Part shown: positions 10,653-23,350 of the stretch, one piece after another
Numbering within the stretch: the stretch's first letter is position 1
How the letters are laid out: every line of letters starts with the position of its first letter
Source: Tillus elongatus
Taxonomy: Eukaryota; Arthropoda; Insecta; Coleoptera; Cleridae
NCBI GenBank assembly: GCA_964006375.1
Contig: OZ023270.1
Span: forward strand, 73,250,082-73,314,081
DNA: 64,000 nt
Direction: 5' to 3'
The notes under the pieces: generated by a model
Told to the model about the DNA's origin: nothing
Database searches by the model: none
What the model saw: only the letters and a program-made list of their open reading frames with translations
Position numbers and translations under genes: made by a program

Positions 10653-13600
10653 GGTAGGTGGTAGTGGAATTTTCCCTTGCGTGATAGTAAATGATTTTTT
10701 TCACGCCCGAGGAGGTACCACCCCTTACATCAAGGGGCCGGTGAAGTCCCAGCGGACGTTTCCGGTTCTGGTGTATGAGTCGGTTTCCCTTATAAGCAAA
10801 AATGATGATGGCTCCTCCTTGTACAAAAGATTCCGGAGGTAAAATACCCCTCCATTCGGATCTCCGGGAGAGGGGTGTACAGGGGGCGCCAGCATCAAGA
10901 TTTAACATATCTTTCTCGAATATATGTAGCCTAAATTCTATCCTGAACTCCGTCCACCATTTTCTCCAGGCTAATAGGCCCCAACTCCTCTTCCTGACCG
11001 AAACTCAAATCAGTTCCAAAACAGCCAAAACAGACACCTTAATTTCCCAGGCTACGAGCTCCTTACTTTGTTTAGATTGCATGGAGGCGTGTGCGCGTAT
11101 GTCCGTAGCAATCTGCCCTGCACCAGACTCCCCAATTTAGAAGCTGGAAGAAAAGACATACTATGGATAAAACTCTCTCTCAGGGCTGCAACTAAATTCA
11201 TCTGTTGCATTTACCGGTCACCTTCTGACAACAACTTTGTTCAGCTCTTTGATTACCTTTCTGAAAAAACCGACCATCTGATTACTTAATATCCTTCCTC
11301 CGAGGTCACTATTCTTGGTGACTTCAATGTCCATAACAAGGAATGTCTAGGATTTTCAAAAACCGATCCACAAGAGAGAGCAGCGGAGACCTTTGCAGTC
11401 AGCAATTCTTTAGCCAATATGGTTCAGCAACCTACTTACTTTCCTCGCATCTCAACACACAGCTCGAATCCCATGGATCTCCTTCTTACTATAAATCCTG
11501 ACTGCTATAAGATATCAGTCACCGCCCCCCTGGGTCGCTCAGACCACCGCATTGTCACTGCTTCCTGTGCAATGCAACTCGTGGTCACACAGTAATCACA
11601 CCCACGCATCGTTTGGCACTACAACTCTGCGAACTGGAACGAAATGCGAGATTACTTTTCCTCATTTCCATAGGCGTCTGTCTGCTTCTCTCATCCTGTC
11701 TCCTCTGATATCTCACAAAACGTCACCGAAATTATCCAAGCTGGCATGGAATTATTTATTCCACGTACACAGAAAACCTCTGCAGCCACTCAAATGCCCT
11801 GGTTCTCCAAACCCTGTGATAAGGCCAGACTTGAAAAGGTCAAAGCTCACAAAAAGCTTCTACACAATCCCAGTCAAGAAAACCGTCAAGAATTTAACGA
11901 CGTAAGAAACCGCATTCTTTCTGAGGCAAAAAACTCGTTTAATAACCACATCAAAAACAAAGTCCTCTTAAGCTCCAGAAGCAGCAAAGCCTTCTGGACT
12001 CTTGCTAAAATCTATTGGGAACAATTTCTGCAAGAGCACGTTCCCACCTGTTGTCTCAGGGGATGAAATTGTTTCTACCGCCCTGGACAAGGCTGAACTT
12101 TTTGCCTCGTTGTTCGCTGGCAATTCTACTCTCAACCCACCTCCAAATGTTCAACCACCAACAGTCCCCAATGTCGCGCATAAAATGACGGATATCACTT
12201 TCAAAAGTAAAAAGGTACGACAGATGCTCTCTTCTCTTAATACCAGGAAAGCCTCTGGCCTTGACGAGATCCCAGCAATTGTTCCCAAAAAATGCGCACC
12301 AGAACTTGCTCCTGTCCTGACTCGTCTGTTTCAGACATCCTACAATAGAGGCATATTCCCTAGTAACTGGAAAACTGCTCGAGTACAACCCGTTCCCAAG
12401 AAAGGATCCAAAGCGCTTTCTAGCAACTACATGCCCATTTCTCTCCTTTCAGTCGTCTCTAAAGTGATGGAAAAGTATATAAACACCGAATTACTAAAAT
12501 TTCTTGAAAAACACAGTCTAATCCACGACAGGCAGTATGGATTCAGTCAGCGCAGATCAACTGCCGACCTCCTTTCCTTTGTTACCCATTCTGGGAACAA
12601 GTCTATGGAACTACACGGTGAATCACAGATTGTCGCTCTAGACATATCCAAAGCATTCGACCAGGTCTGGCACGCAGCGCTGCGTAATAAAATACCGGCC
12701 TATGGCCTACCACCAAAACTCTGTACGTGGACAGCAAATGTCCTCTCCAACCGGAGCATTTCTGTTGTCGTGGATGACCATTCCTCTAAACTGTATCCAA
12801 TTAATGCAGGAGTTCCTCAAGGTTCAGCTTTAGCCCCTACTTTGTTTCTTCTCTACATCAATGACTTCCTCTCTAGCACATCCAACCCAGTTCACAGTTA
12901 CGCGGACGACAGCACCCTCCACTCAAATATACAATATTCTAAGCCTGTCTCTATAGCTCAATTAGATGAGAATTGCAGACTCATGGAGCGTTCTGTCTCC
13001 GTGTATCTCCAAAAAATATTAGACTCGGGAAGTAGAAATCTTGTACAATTCAACCCCACCAAATCACAGTCTTGCTTTCTTTCTCATAAGAGATACACCA
13101 GCCCTAGACCTATCACAATAAACAACCAAGTTATTCAAAGTAATGAGTCCTTTTTACTTGTTGGCATTTCTGTGGACCGAAATATCAATTGGCACCAACA
13201 TGTCACATCAATTGCAGAAGCGGCTGCTAAGAAATTAGGTTTACTCTTCCGGGCACGCAAATACTTTTCACCAGCTAATCTCTATACCTTATGTACTTCA
13301 CAAATAAGACCAAACCTCGAATACTGCTCCCACATCTGGGGTGCTGCTGCCGCTTCTACACTCGCTATCCTGGACGCCATTCAAAAGAGAGCTATACGTC
13401 TCATCGTTGACCCTACTCTCACCCAAAGGCTGGCATCCCTTGCCCACCGACGTGCCGTTGGTGACCTCTCTCTCTCTCTCTGTTTTATATATATCTGCAC
13501 GGGCACTGCTCAGAGGAGCTTTCTTCCATAGTTCCTCCACCTGCTGCCCCCAACAGATCTACCAGAGGAACAGAGCGAATGCACCCTTTTACTGTCCAGG

Positions 13601-13814
13601 TCACCAGATATAGAACATCTTGTTATGCCCGCTCTTTTGTCCCGAGGACTTCCAAGTTGTGGAATTCTTTGCCGGCACATGTTTTTCCTTCTCCCCCGAA
13701 CCTCCAAACCTTCAAGTCCAGAATTAACAAGTTGCCTCTTTCCTCCTTGTCTACACCTACGGTACGATAGTATTTAGGCTGTAAGCCCTCGTGGTGTGTT
13801 GTTTAAATAAAAAC
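10653..13814 (+). mobile_element. LINE-A copy a: near full-length non-LTR retrotransposon (Jockey/CR1-like superclade)
   Basis: Starts at the same sequence (GGTAGGTGGTAGTGGAATTTT) as the copy at 55627, indicating the true 5' end. An endonuclease region (10897-11570, broken over several frames; NRPQLLFLTETQI, VTILGDFNVHN) is followed by reverse transcriptase and thumb. The 3' end carries TAGGCTGTAAGCCCTCGTGG, then AAATAAAAA. Eight copies of this family occur in the window in both orientations. Frameshifts in the endonuclease make this copy non-autonomous. Confidence 0.85.
12002..13531 (+). pseudogene. LINE-A reverse transcriptase ORF (copy a), 509 residues
   Basis: Longest frame of the family. 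RT motifs in order: GLDEIPAIV, PSNWKTARVQPVPKKGSK, ISLLSVVSKVMEKY, YGFSQRRSTADLL, LDISKAFDQVWH, GVPQGSALAPTLFLLYIND, and the catalytic SYADDSTLH at about residue 300, followed by the thumb motif LLVGISVDRNINWHQHV. The catalytic core is intact in this frame. The C-terminal end runs out of frame at a (CT)n run near 13470-13480. The true N-terminus and endonuclease lie upstream in other frames. Confidence 0.85.
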
Positions 13815-15000
13815 ATCACCTTAAAACCACACACAATACATTATTCTCAAAAAAAACTATTTACTGAGAAATTCACTCGTGGCTTAAAATGCACCTGTTA
13901 ATAAAACTTCCAAGAAAATCGACTTAACTCGTTGTTGTTTCACCCGTGTTGGTGTTTTGTTATAAACTCCAACATAATGCGGATTATTCTGACCCACCCC
14001 CAAGCGCGAGTATCGCTGATCAAGTGGGCGACAGTGATAATCTGAGTATACCCCCTCCATGCACCTCAAACACCTTTTCTGAGATTTAAAGTCTCCTCCA
14101 CATGGTAGTAACCACCCCAATATATTAGCCCATAAAGTAGGTGTCCTTAGATTGAAGTATGATAAATTTCCACCAAAATCTCGCGATCAACTCTGCCTCT
14201 CAAAGAGTGCAAGCAAAAACACGAATAACTCAGCCTAACCGAAAGAGCACATATGTGCTTTTCTCATGTTAGCTTCGTATCCAGACAGATTTCCAAAAAC
14301 TTCGGTATATTCACCTGTTGCACGGATCTGTCCCCAACTCATATCAAATAGCTCTGGGCGACGGACACATTTCTTGGCTGGAACTCTATAAAACAAGACT
14401 TATCCACGTTAAGGCTCGAACCAGTGGCCCCTCCCACCTACATGTATCAGAGGAGGTGGTACTTGCCGCTGTTATTAATAAATATTATTTTTACAATATA
14501 ACGGCAGGGATCCACTGGATAGGCTTAGGTGCCTAGGCTGGTTGTTGGAACTAGTACGAAATGATACAATTGTAAAATAAACGAACTATTAGTGTCAAAG
14601 TTAACGTGAGGAATAAAAATAGCAGAACCTGGTGACCTCGTCTACGCGTGGGCCGCAGCAGCGTTGCCGATGAACGGTTAAAAAGTCGCGAACAACCAAA
14701 CAAAAATATATATCTAATATATGACCACGAGGCCTTGACAACAAGATCACTAACTTGAGATGTGAGACAGGAGTCGTCACCTAAAGCGTAAAAGCAAACG
14801 GCCAAATAACCCGAGCAATTACCCGCCGTCCAAAATTTTACAATGTATTGTCATATATAATTGCTATGAAAGTGTACAAGCACCTAGAGGTAAATAAGCT
14901 CCTGTATGGGGAACATAAAGCTTACCAAAAAGGTTTAAGCAGTTGCAAAGATCAACTTGTCCCAGACGACAGAAATGGACCATGCAGTGGCACGAAATGA
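13815..15000. other. Intron sequence, no gene recognised
   Basis: Less AT-rich than other introns and with patches of coding-like composition on the minus strand (14120-13884), but no family motif could be identified. Probably an old mobile-element fragment. Confidence 0.35.
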
Positions 15001-17232
15001 TTTTTTTTTTAATTTCAACCACACACCACGAGGGCTCACAGCCTAAATACTATCGTAATATGGGTGTCGACAAGGAGGAAAGAGGCGACTTGTTAATTCT
15101 GGATTTGAAGGTTCGGAGGAGAAGGAAAAACATGTGCCGGCAAGGAATTCCACAACTTGGAAGTCCTCGGGACAAAAGAGCGGGCATAACAAGATATTCT
15201 ATGTCTGGTGACATGGACAGTAAAAGGGTGCATTCGCTCTGTTCCCCTGGTAGATCTGTTAGGGGCAGCAGTTGGAGTAACTATGGAAGAAAGGTCCTTT
15301 GAGCAGTGCCCGTGCAGATATCTATAAAAGAGAGAGAGAGGTCACCAACGGCACGTCGGTGGGCAAGGGATGGCAGCCTTTGGGTGAGGGTAGGGTCACG
15401 GATGAGACGTATATCTTTCTTCTGAATTGAGTCCAGGATAGCGAGTGTAGAAGTGGCAGCGGCACCACAGATCTGGGGCAGTATTCGAGATTTGGCCTTA
15501 TTTGTGAAGTATATAAGGTATAGAGATTAGCTAATAAAAAGTATTTGCGAGTCCGAAAGAGGGAACCTAATTTCTTAGCAGCCGCTTCTGCAAATGATGT
15601 GACATGTTGGTGCCAATTGAGATTTCGATCCACAGAAAGGCCAACAAGTGAAAAGGACTCATTACTTTGAATAACTTTGTTGTTCATTGTGATGGACCTA
15701 GGGCTGGTGGAGTTCAATTGTACAAGAGTTCTACTTCCCCAGTCTAATATTATTTTGGAGATCCACAGAGATAGAATCCTCCATGAGTCTGCGATCCTCA
15801 TATAATTGGACTAAAGAGACAGGCTTAGAATATTGCATATTTGAGTGGAGCGTGCTGTCATCCGCGTAACTGTGAACTGGGTTGGATGTGCTAGAGAGGA
15901 GTTCATTGATGTGGAGAAGAAACAAAGTAGGGGCTAAATCTGAACCTTGAGGGACTCCTGCATTAATTGGATACAGTGTAGAGGAATGGCCATCCATGAC
16001 AAGAGAAATGCTCCGGTTGGAGAGGAAATTTTCTGTCCAGGTACAGAGTTTTGGTGGTAGGTTATAGGCCGGAAGTTTATTAGGCAGCGCCGGTCGAATG
16101 CTTTGAATATGTCTAGAACGACAATCTGGGTTTCACCGTGTAGTTCCATAGAAGAATGGGTGACAGAGGAAGAGAGGAGGGCAGTTGATCTGCGCTGACG
16201 GAATCCATACTGCCTGTCGTGGATTAGACTGTGTTTTTCAAGAAATTTTAGTAATTCGGTGTTTATATACTTTTCCACCATTTTAGAGACGACCGAAAGG
16301 AGCGAAATGGGCCTGTAGTTGCTAGGAAGCGCTTTGGATCCTTTCGTGGGGACGGGTTGTACCCGTGCAGTTTTCCAGTTACTAGGGAATATGCCTCTAT
16401 TGTAAGATGTCTGAAACAGACGAGTCAGGACAGGAGCAAGTTTGGTGCGCATTTTTTGAGAACAATTGCTGGGATCTCGTCAAGGCCAGAGGCTTTCGTG
16501 GTATTAAGAGAAAAGAGCATCTTTCGTACCTTTTTAGTTTTGAAAATAATATCCGTCATTGTATGTGCGACATTAGGGACTGTTGGTGGTTGAACATTTG
16601 GAGGTGGGTTGAGAGTAGAATTGCCGGCGAACAACGAGGCAAAAAGTTCAGCCTTGCCCAGGGCGCTAGAAACAATTTCATTCCCTGAAACAAGAGGTGG
16701 GAACGTGCTCTTGCATAAATTATTCCCAATAGATTTAGCAAGAGTCCAGAAGGGTTTGCTGCCGTTGTAGCTTAAGAGGACTTTGTTTTTGATGTGGTTA
16801 TTAAACGAGTTTTTTTGCCTCACAAAGAATACCGACCTAGCGGTTTCTTGCGTCGTTAAATGCTTGACGGTTTTCCTGACTGGGATTGTGTAGAAGCGTT
16901 TTGTGAGCTTTGACCTTTTCAAGTCTGGCCTTGTCACAGTATTTAGAGAACCAGGGCTTTTGAGTGGCTGAAAAGGTTTTCTGTGTACGTGGAATAAATA
17001 ATTGCATGACTGCTTCGATGACTTCGGTGACGTTTTGTGAGATATCAGAGGGGTCAGAATGAGATAAGCAGACAGACGCCCATGGAAATGAGGAAAAGTA
17101 ATCCTGCATTTCGTCCCAGTTCGCGGAGTTGTAATGCCAAACGATACGTGGGTGCGATGACTGTGTGACCTCGGGTTGCATTGCGCAGGCAGTGACCATG
17201 CCGTTTTTTGAGTGACCAAGGGGAGCGGTGAC
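15001..17232 (-). mobile_element. LINE-A copy b, 5'-truncated
   Basis: Poly-T at 15001-15010 marks the 3' end, followed by the inverted family terminus (CACGAGGGCTCACAGCCTAAA). On the minus strand it runs from the distal endonuclease (HRIVWHYNSANWDEMQDYF, 17160-17100) through RT (KTARVQPVPTKGSKALPSNY, YGFRQRRST, GVPQGSDLAPTLFLLHIN, SYADDSTLH at about 15870) to the C-terminus, over multiple frames. Ends at 17232, where homology with copy e stops. Confidence 0.85.
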
Positions 17233-17469
17233 TACCTTTGCCAAGTATGCCATAAACTACAACTTTAGTGCCATGATGAATTAATACTAAACTAAATAAG
17301 CTAGACACAAAAACAAGAAGGAAGTTTCGAAACTACAGGACTCATCATAATCTAAGGTCTTCCATTCTAAGATTTCGTCTTCCTTGGATAAGTTATATAA
17401 GTTCGGGGTAATGGAAATTCCAAATATGAGCGTTAGACACCATAAGCAACTGGAAAATCTAAAAATGCA
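17233..17469. other. Intron sequence, nothing recognised
   Basis: Short AT-rich stretch between two LINE fragments. Confidence 0.35.
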
Positions 17470-18180
17470 TTTTTATAAAAAGGGCAGAAACGAGCGATCT
17501 ACATCTGGCTCTTAGCAAAGCTGACGAGAGATCCACGCCATTGAAACTCGCCGATACGACCTCCATCTCTTTCGCTGAGTGCATGGTTTGTCAACAACAG
17601 TTGCAACAATGACGAGGCAAGCCACTTAATGAAAAATACCTGACCGTGATAGCGGGGGAGATCACGCATACGAAGACGTCTACGTCGTATCTGCACTGGG
17701 CCAAACTTAATGTTGAAACCAAAGCTTTATATCAGCTATACATGACCAGATAATCCCAACAATGGCATACAAAAAACGAGTTCTGGGGGAAAGGTTGTAG
17801 AAAATTACATGTCGCATGTACGATCAGATAAGAAAAGCTTGGACCACATCCTTGCTGGGTGCTAAGTGCTGGCTCTGAAGTCTAACCTGGATTGTTACAA
17901 CAAAGCTGGGAAGATCATACACCTTAAGCTACGGAAGAAATACATGGGCCTTACAAATACTGTTTCGTATTACCAATATGACCACCAAAGACGTGCCAAA
18001 ATAAAGAAATCCGTCTTTATTAGAACAGGAAAATACAAACAGACCAGCCAATCATAAACAACAACTATGATCTCTATTTTGGTGGACTTACGATACACTC
18101 CTTGGGAAAGGTTAATAACTACTTAGCCCCCTGTAATAAGATTCTCCAAATGTGGCATCTAGTTATGGATTAATTAATTG
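17470..18180 (+). mobile_element. R4/Dong-like LINE tail (copy 1), degenerate
   Basis: Across shifted frames the + strand codes peptides parallel to those at 20990-21832: AIHDQIIPTMAYKKRVLGE matches AIQDQVIPTRNYLKYIVGD, and a Cys-His motif ending LDHILAGC matches IQHVTGGC. A PYYKYTP-like stretch and the expected RPDI-type region follow in decayed form. The C-terminal endonuclease style suggests R4/Dong or R2-type elements. The clade is inferred from remembered motif patterns only. Confidence 0.5.
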
Positions 18181-18370
18181 TTGTTGCCCTTATTACTAAA
18201 TTTGATTTTCGGATTAATACGCTTCTAAAATTTTTCGAAAATATGTAAGGGATGTACTATAAGATATCTATCACCCGAAGAATTTTTGCTCTGATAATTT
18301 TCATTCACATAACACCTTTTAATTTGCTGTATTTTTCAATCAACATCTGACACATATCTCTATGTTACAG
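18181..18370. other. Intron sequence before Ig domain 2 B exon
   Basis: AT-rich, ends at the acceptor TATGTTACAG. Confidence 0.4.
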
Positions 18371-18518
18371 AGCACACAAACATACCATCTTCGTTTAAGT
18401 GACCTCCTAGAAGATGACTCAGGAAATTACACATGTGAGATCTTATCATTTTCGCCGGAAGGGAAGACAGGAGAGAGTACCACCCTACTCGTAAGGGATG
18501 CCCGCTATTCTCCACCTA
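18371..18518 (+). CDS. Ig domain 2, B exon
   Basis: Phase 0 to phase 1. Codes STQTYHLRLSDLLEDDSGNY, then TCEILSF with the second Cys, and ends LLVRDARYSPP before GTAAGT. The DDSGNYTC motif is the canonical D-x-G-x-Y-x-C of Ig folds and contains an N-Y-T glycosylation sequon. Confidence 0.88.
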
Positions 18519-19131
18519 GTAAGTTATTGATATTAATCTAGGTAGAGCTATTTTCATTAAACCGATATTAGTGCAATATATTAATTATTGTTGACTCAAT
18601 TATTAAGCTGACAAATGTTTACTACCACGGTTTGAATTGTGTTTGTCATCATCTTTTAGATACGCTTGATTTTTATGTCATTAAGATCACACTACGTTAG
18701 AATGGCAGATGATATGAAATTAAAAATGATGTGATTGTAAAAATTATTCTTTTTTTTAATGGGAGATTCAATAGATTTTTAAAATACACTATATTTGTAG
18801 CTTGATTAAAGGCCCTAATTAAATTTTAAGACTGAAAATGTAGCATATAGTGAAAAGATCGACATTTGGGAAAGGAAATCTTTACGGAACTATCGTTTTT
18901 ATAAAAAAATTATGACGATTTTGCTAAACTATGATTTAATATAATTCATATTAAGAAATACGAGAAACGAAAAATTAGCTAATTATTGTAAAAAATGCGC
19001 TCACGTCTCCATAAAAATGATTTTAAAACAGTTTCTTAATTCTATAATTAGCTGTTTACTTAATTTACGCTTTATAATACCGCGTAAACAAACCCTTGTT
19101 ACCTAGCTTCAGTGGCCGGAGGGTAGACACG
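18519..19131. other. Intron sequence, no gene seen
   Basis: AT-rich, nothing recognised. Confidence 0.4.
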
Positions 19132-19795
19132 CTGCCCTAGACCCATCACAATGAACAACCAAGTTATTCAAGGTAATGAGTCATTTTCACTTGTGGGCAT
19201 TTCTGTGGATCTAAATCTCAATTGGCACCAACATATTACATTAATTGCAGAAGCGGCTGCTAAGAAATTAGGTTTCCTCTTCCGGGATCTCAAATACTTT
19301 TCACCAGCTAATCTCTATACCTTATATACTTCACAAATAAAGCCAAACCTTGAATACTGCTCCCACATCTGGGGTGCTGCTGCCGCTTCTACACTGGCTA
19401 TCCTGGACTCTATTCCGAATAGAGCTATACGTCTCATCGGTGACCCCTACCTTCACCCAAAGGCTGTCATCCCTTGCTCACCGACGTGCCGTTGGTGACC
19501 TTTCTCTCTCTCTCTCTCTCTATCCCTCTCTTAGAGATATCTGCACGGACACTGCTTGGAGGAGCCTTCTTCCATTGTTCCTCCACCTGCTGCCCGCAAC
19601 AGATCTACCAGGGGAACAGAGCGAATGCACCCTTTTACGGTCCAAGTCACCAGACATAGAATATCTTGTTATCCCCGCTCTTTTGTCCCGAGGACTTCAA
19701 GTTGTGGAATTCCTTGCCGGCACATGTTCTTCCTTCTCCACCGAACCTCCAAACCTTCACGTGCAGATTTAACAAGTTGCCTCTTTGCCCACTGA
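19132..19795 (+). mobile_element. LINE-A copy c, only the RT thumb and C-terminus
   Basis: Starts at the TITMNNQVIQGNESFSLVGI region and continues HQHITLIAEAAAKKLGFLFR and SHIWGAAAASTLAILDS. A long (CT)n run (about 19501-19530) disrupts the frame. The 3' family terminus is missing, so both ends are truncated. Confidence 0.8.
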
Positions 19796-20464
19796 TTTCA
19801 ACATTTAGTTCGAGCGTTGGTCTACCCAGCCCTTGTATTTTAATTAGTCTCCGTAAGACATTAAAGAAAATTTATTTTGCAGAAAATGCGGCACACTTGA
19901 AAGCTGAAACAGAAAATACCCTGAAAAAATTTCGCATCCGAATACGCTCTGTGGTACAGTATACACCCACCGTCAGTGAATATTAAAAACACAACACTAA
20001 CAGTGCATGTGGCTGCTCAGATTGCCGCCACATTTTCCCGTATCTTCGTGTACACGATCACGTGTTGGATCAGCCAATACAAGCAGATCATTTTAAATGT
20101 TCTCCGCTGTTAACACAATTTGCTCGCTTGCACTACGGTTGAAGCGAGAGCGAGATGCAAAGTTGATATCTCGCCGTAACAGGACCGGCTTGGCACACGG
20201 TCACGTGATAGACTAGAACAAGAACGCATTTTGTTTCAATTTTGGATACCTTTTTTTTTATTTATTTAAAGTTTATTGTGTTCTGAAGCTCCGCATCTCT
20301 TATGCACAAACCGATACTGCATTTAGTGTTTCCGTTAAGATTTTTACCATTTCTCTAACGCACTCCACTTCGTTACCGTTGTCTTATGTTTTTAAAGCTT
20401 TTTTTCATTAATTTATTAAAATAGAAATATACAGATCTTAAAACATTTTGTGAATGTATCCTAG
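19796..20464. other. Intron sequence, no gene seen
   Basis: A moderately GC-richer patch at 20010-20220 has no identifiable motif. Ends at an acceptor CTAG (20461-20464). Confidence 0.4.
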
Positions 20465-20667
20465 GGCCAATTCCAGTTGTTAGACCAAACATATTGTACA
20501 TATCACCGGATACTGCAAAATTAACAGGTGAATCTCTTACACTAAAATGTAGAGTAGAAAATGCTCCGGATGGTGATGTCATGTGGATGAAGAATCGCGA
20601 AACGACTTTATCAATTGGAGCAGAGGTGCGTTTAAGAGATCCCAGAATTAGTGCCAATAGAGATGTG
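20465..20667 (+). CDS. Ig domain 3, A exon
   Basis: Phase 1 entry, phase 0 exit at GTAAGT (20668). Codes RPNILYISPDTAKLTGESLT, then LKCRVENA (first Cys), GDVMWMKNRE (core Trp) and RDPRISANRDV. Confidence 0.88.
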
Positions 20668-20878
20668 GTAAGTAAATAATGATACGAGTAACAAGATTAC
20701 TTTAGAATTTGAGTTATCATTTTTAAAATGCAGGTATCTTTCTAATAAAGCTTATTTTACCCTGTCCTAATTTTAACCCAAAGAATTACTCACCAGAATG
20801 AACATAACAGATGGGCTGCCGAGGAAGGCATCAGACTCTGTCCTGAAAAGTACATAAAGTTTTAGTTTCATTGAAGAA

Positions 20879-20985
<107 letters not shown>

Positions 20986-20989
20986 AATA

Positions 20990-21832
20990 AAATTCATCGG
21001 ACATCGGACTGATCAGGATAAGCTGCAATCTTGGATGCAGTAGCCTGCCCATGGGCGACATCTGAATTAGACCTCCCAGGCACATGTTGACAAATTGACG
21101 TCGAACTACTGGTTGGTGTCCGGACAGATGTTTCCAGAGACAAGAGTGATTTTTGCTGGCCATACAAGACCAAGTCATCCCAACAAGGAACTATCTGAAG
21201 TATATAGTTGGAGATAATTTGCTCCAAGATGACAAATGTAGATTTGGGTGTCAGTCGTCAGAGACTATCCAGCACGTCACCGGAGGATGTCAAACGTTTG
21301 TTGCAACATATTAAGAGAGACACGACGCAGTTGCAAAAATACTTCATCAAGAACTGGCTCTGAACCTGGGACTTTTAAATCTTAGTAAGGTGTACTATAG
21401 ATACACTCCTGAGCCTGTTCTAGAGAATTCGGGATGCAGGTTGCACTGGGATCGAACTGTGCTTACAGACCGACTAGGCGTACAACAGGCCAGATAGAAT
21501 AATAGTGGATAAGTCATACAACCAAGTGACGCTGACTGATGTGGCCATCCGGAATACTAATAATCTAGAGATGTACAACGAGAAGATCATCAAGTACAGA
21601 TACCTCGAAATACAAGTAAAAGAGACAGTGGAGGGCAGATAGTGTCCAAGTTATTCCAATAGTCATGTCCTCAACTGGTGTGGTTCCTAAGAATCTTCGA
21701 GAGAACACTAAGAGACTGGGTCTTGGATAGCATCTTTATAAGGTTATGCAGAAGGCGGCAATGCTTGCAACTGCGCACACTGTGCAGAGATTTCTGGGAA
21801 ACAACGCAATAACAACAACAATAATTTCGAAC
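20990..21832 (+). mobile_element. R4/Dong-like LINE tail (copy 2)
   Basis: The + strand codes, across frames, a WLVSGQMFPET-like region, AIQDQVIPTRNYLKYIVGDN, the Cys-His motif CRFGCQSSETIQHVTGGC, YYRYTPEPVLENSG, a decayed RPDI region (RRIIVDKSYNQVTLTDVAI), then KIIKYRYLEIQVKETVE and VIPIVMSSTGVVPKNLRE. The order matches LINEs with a C-terminal restriction-like endonuclease. RT is absent and the element is 5'-truncated beside the (AAT)n array. The 3' tail is ATAACAACAACAATAAT. Confidence 0.6.
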
Positions 21833-23350
21833 CTTTCTGTAAATAAAATCACAATAATTAAAGAAACTTAATACCAGAGAGTCACAAAGCATTTTTCTTG
21901 AATTGAATTCTAAAATGTCTCTAGAGTTATTTAACAATCTCAAAGATAAATTGGATGTTTTTCATTAGGTTATTCACATGCTCCCTAAACCTCCAATCAG
22001 AACAAAACACAACAGCAAGATTTCTCGCAGACTGTCCAAAGATAACGGTGTACCAACAATTTCAATATTTAAATTATTTTTACACATTACTAAACTGTTT
22101 TTATTTCCAAACAACATAATAGTGGATTTACCAAAGTTTAAATAGAAATTATGCTCCATTGACATTTTTCTTAATAGCTCCAACTCACCGTTTACAAGGC
22201 CAGCAGCATGGGAGCAATCCTTAGGAACAAACGCAAATATTTGCATACCGTCGGCATATGCTTGAACCTTACCAATATTGATTGATTTTAGTATGGTGGA
22301 AGTGTAAATAATAAACAGAAATGGCCCTAAAATTGAACCCTGAAGCACGCCTGAGACAACATCTATTGGACATCTTATTATGACAACGTATGGCTTATTT
22401 TCTTTCTGACAGATAGGACTTCAAAAGAGTGTAAGCCTCATCACCAAAACCATAATATTTTAATTTAGTACAAAATAGATAATTGTTTATTGTATCGAAA
22501 CCTTTCGAATAGTCAAGGAGCACAAGCATACCCATCAAACCCCCATCCACAGCAGAAATAACATAATCTAGAATACAAGCAATGGCAGTAGCCGTGCAAA
22601 ATCCTTGCCTAAATCTATACTGACTATCCGGTAAAACAAAAGGTTAATACTAAAATAATTATACATTTGGTCATACAAGATTCTCTCAAATATTTTTGAC
22701 AATACCGGAAGAACACTGACCACATGTAAGTCAGAAAATGTCAACTGATCGTTTTTCTTAGGCAGGGGAGTTCCCACTTCAACCTTCCAAGTATTAGGAA
22801 AATAGCTTTCCTCAATGCAGCTGTTGATAATATGTAAGATACATTCATCGTTAAAGGGGCTGCAATATTTTAGTATAATTAGATAGACCTTATCAATACC
22901 ACATGCGTTTGAGTTTATTTTATTTAGTATAGAATTAACCTCACTGACTGTATAAAAAGTAAACTGAAAATTATTAGCGGCCTGGCATACAATGCTGTCA
23001 AAATGCTGTATCATTTGCCTACAGTCTGCTGGAAAGTTGAAAATAATATATCTAGGAGCTCCGGATCATCAAGGCTATTAGGTATTGTAGTTTGTTTGCT
23101 TTGCACGTGAATATTAAACTCACGCAGAGCAGACCAGTTATCGCGTGCATTACCATTTTTACAAATGTGATCAAGATGTGGTTTTCTTTTCCCTCTTGGT
23201 GCAAGAAACTGTAAAGTTACGAAGCTGTTTATAAGCCTTCCAAGCGTTATCAGATCTTGTCTGCTTAAACTTTTGTGAGGCCAAATCTGGCTGTTTCATT
23301 ATAAGCTTCACATTCCCTGTTAGCCAGAGAGCCTTGGGCTTACTCACTGT
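21833..23350 (-). mobile_element. Jockey-like LINE fragment with mutated RT box
   Basis: Minus strand, 5' to 3': linker (KQPDLASQKFKQTRSDNAWK, about 23300-23200), fingers (KINSNACGIDKV, SYFPNTWKVEVGTPLPKKND), palm (LQGSILGPFLFIIY, then VQAYADGMQIFAFV with YADG instead of YADD) and thumb (LNFGKSTIMLFGN, SLVLSFFNYCDFIY). Several frameshifts. The Asp-to-Gly change in the catalytic box would inactivate the polymerase. Confidence 0.75.

Noticed and set aside
19871..19990. Possible extra exon after the acceptor-like TTTATTTTGCAG
   Set aside because: No donor in a compatible phase, no Ig motif, and the A/B exon series is complete without it.
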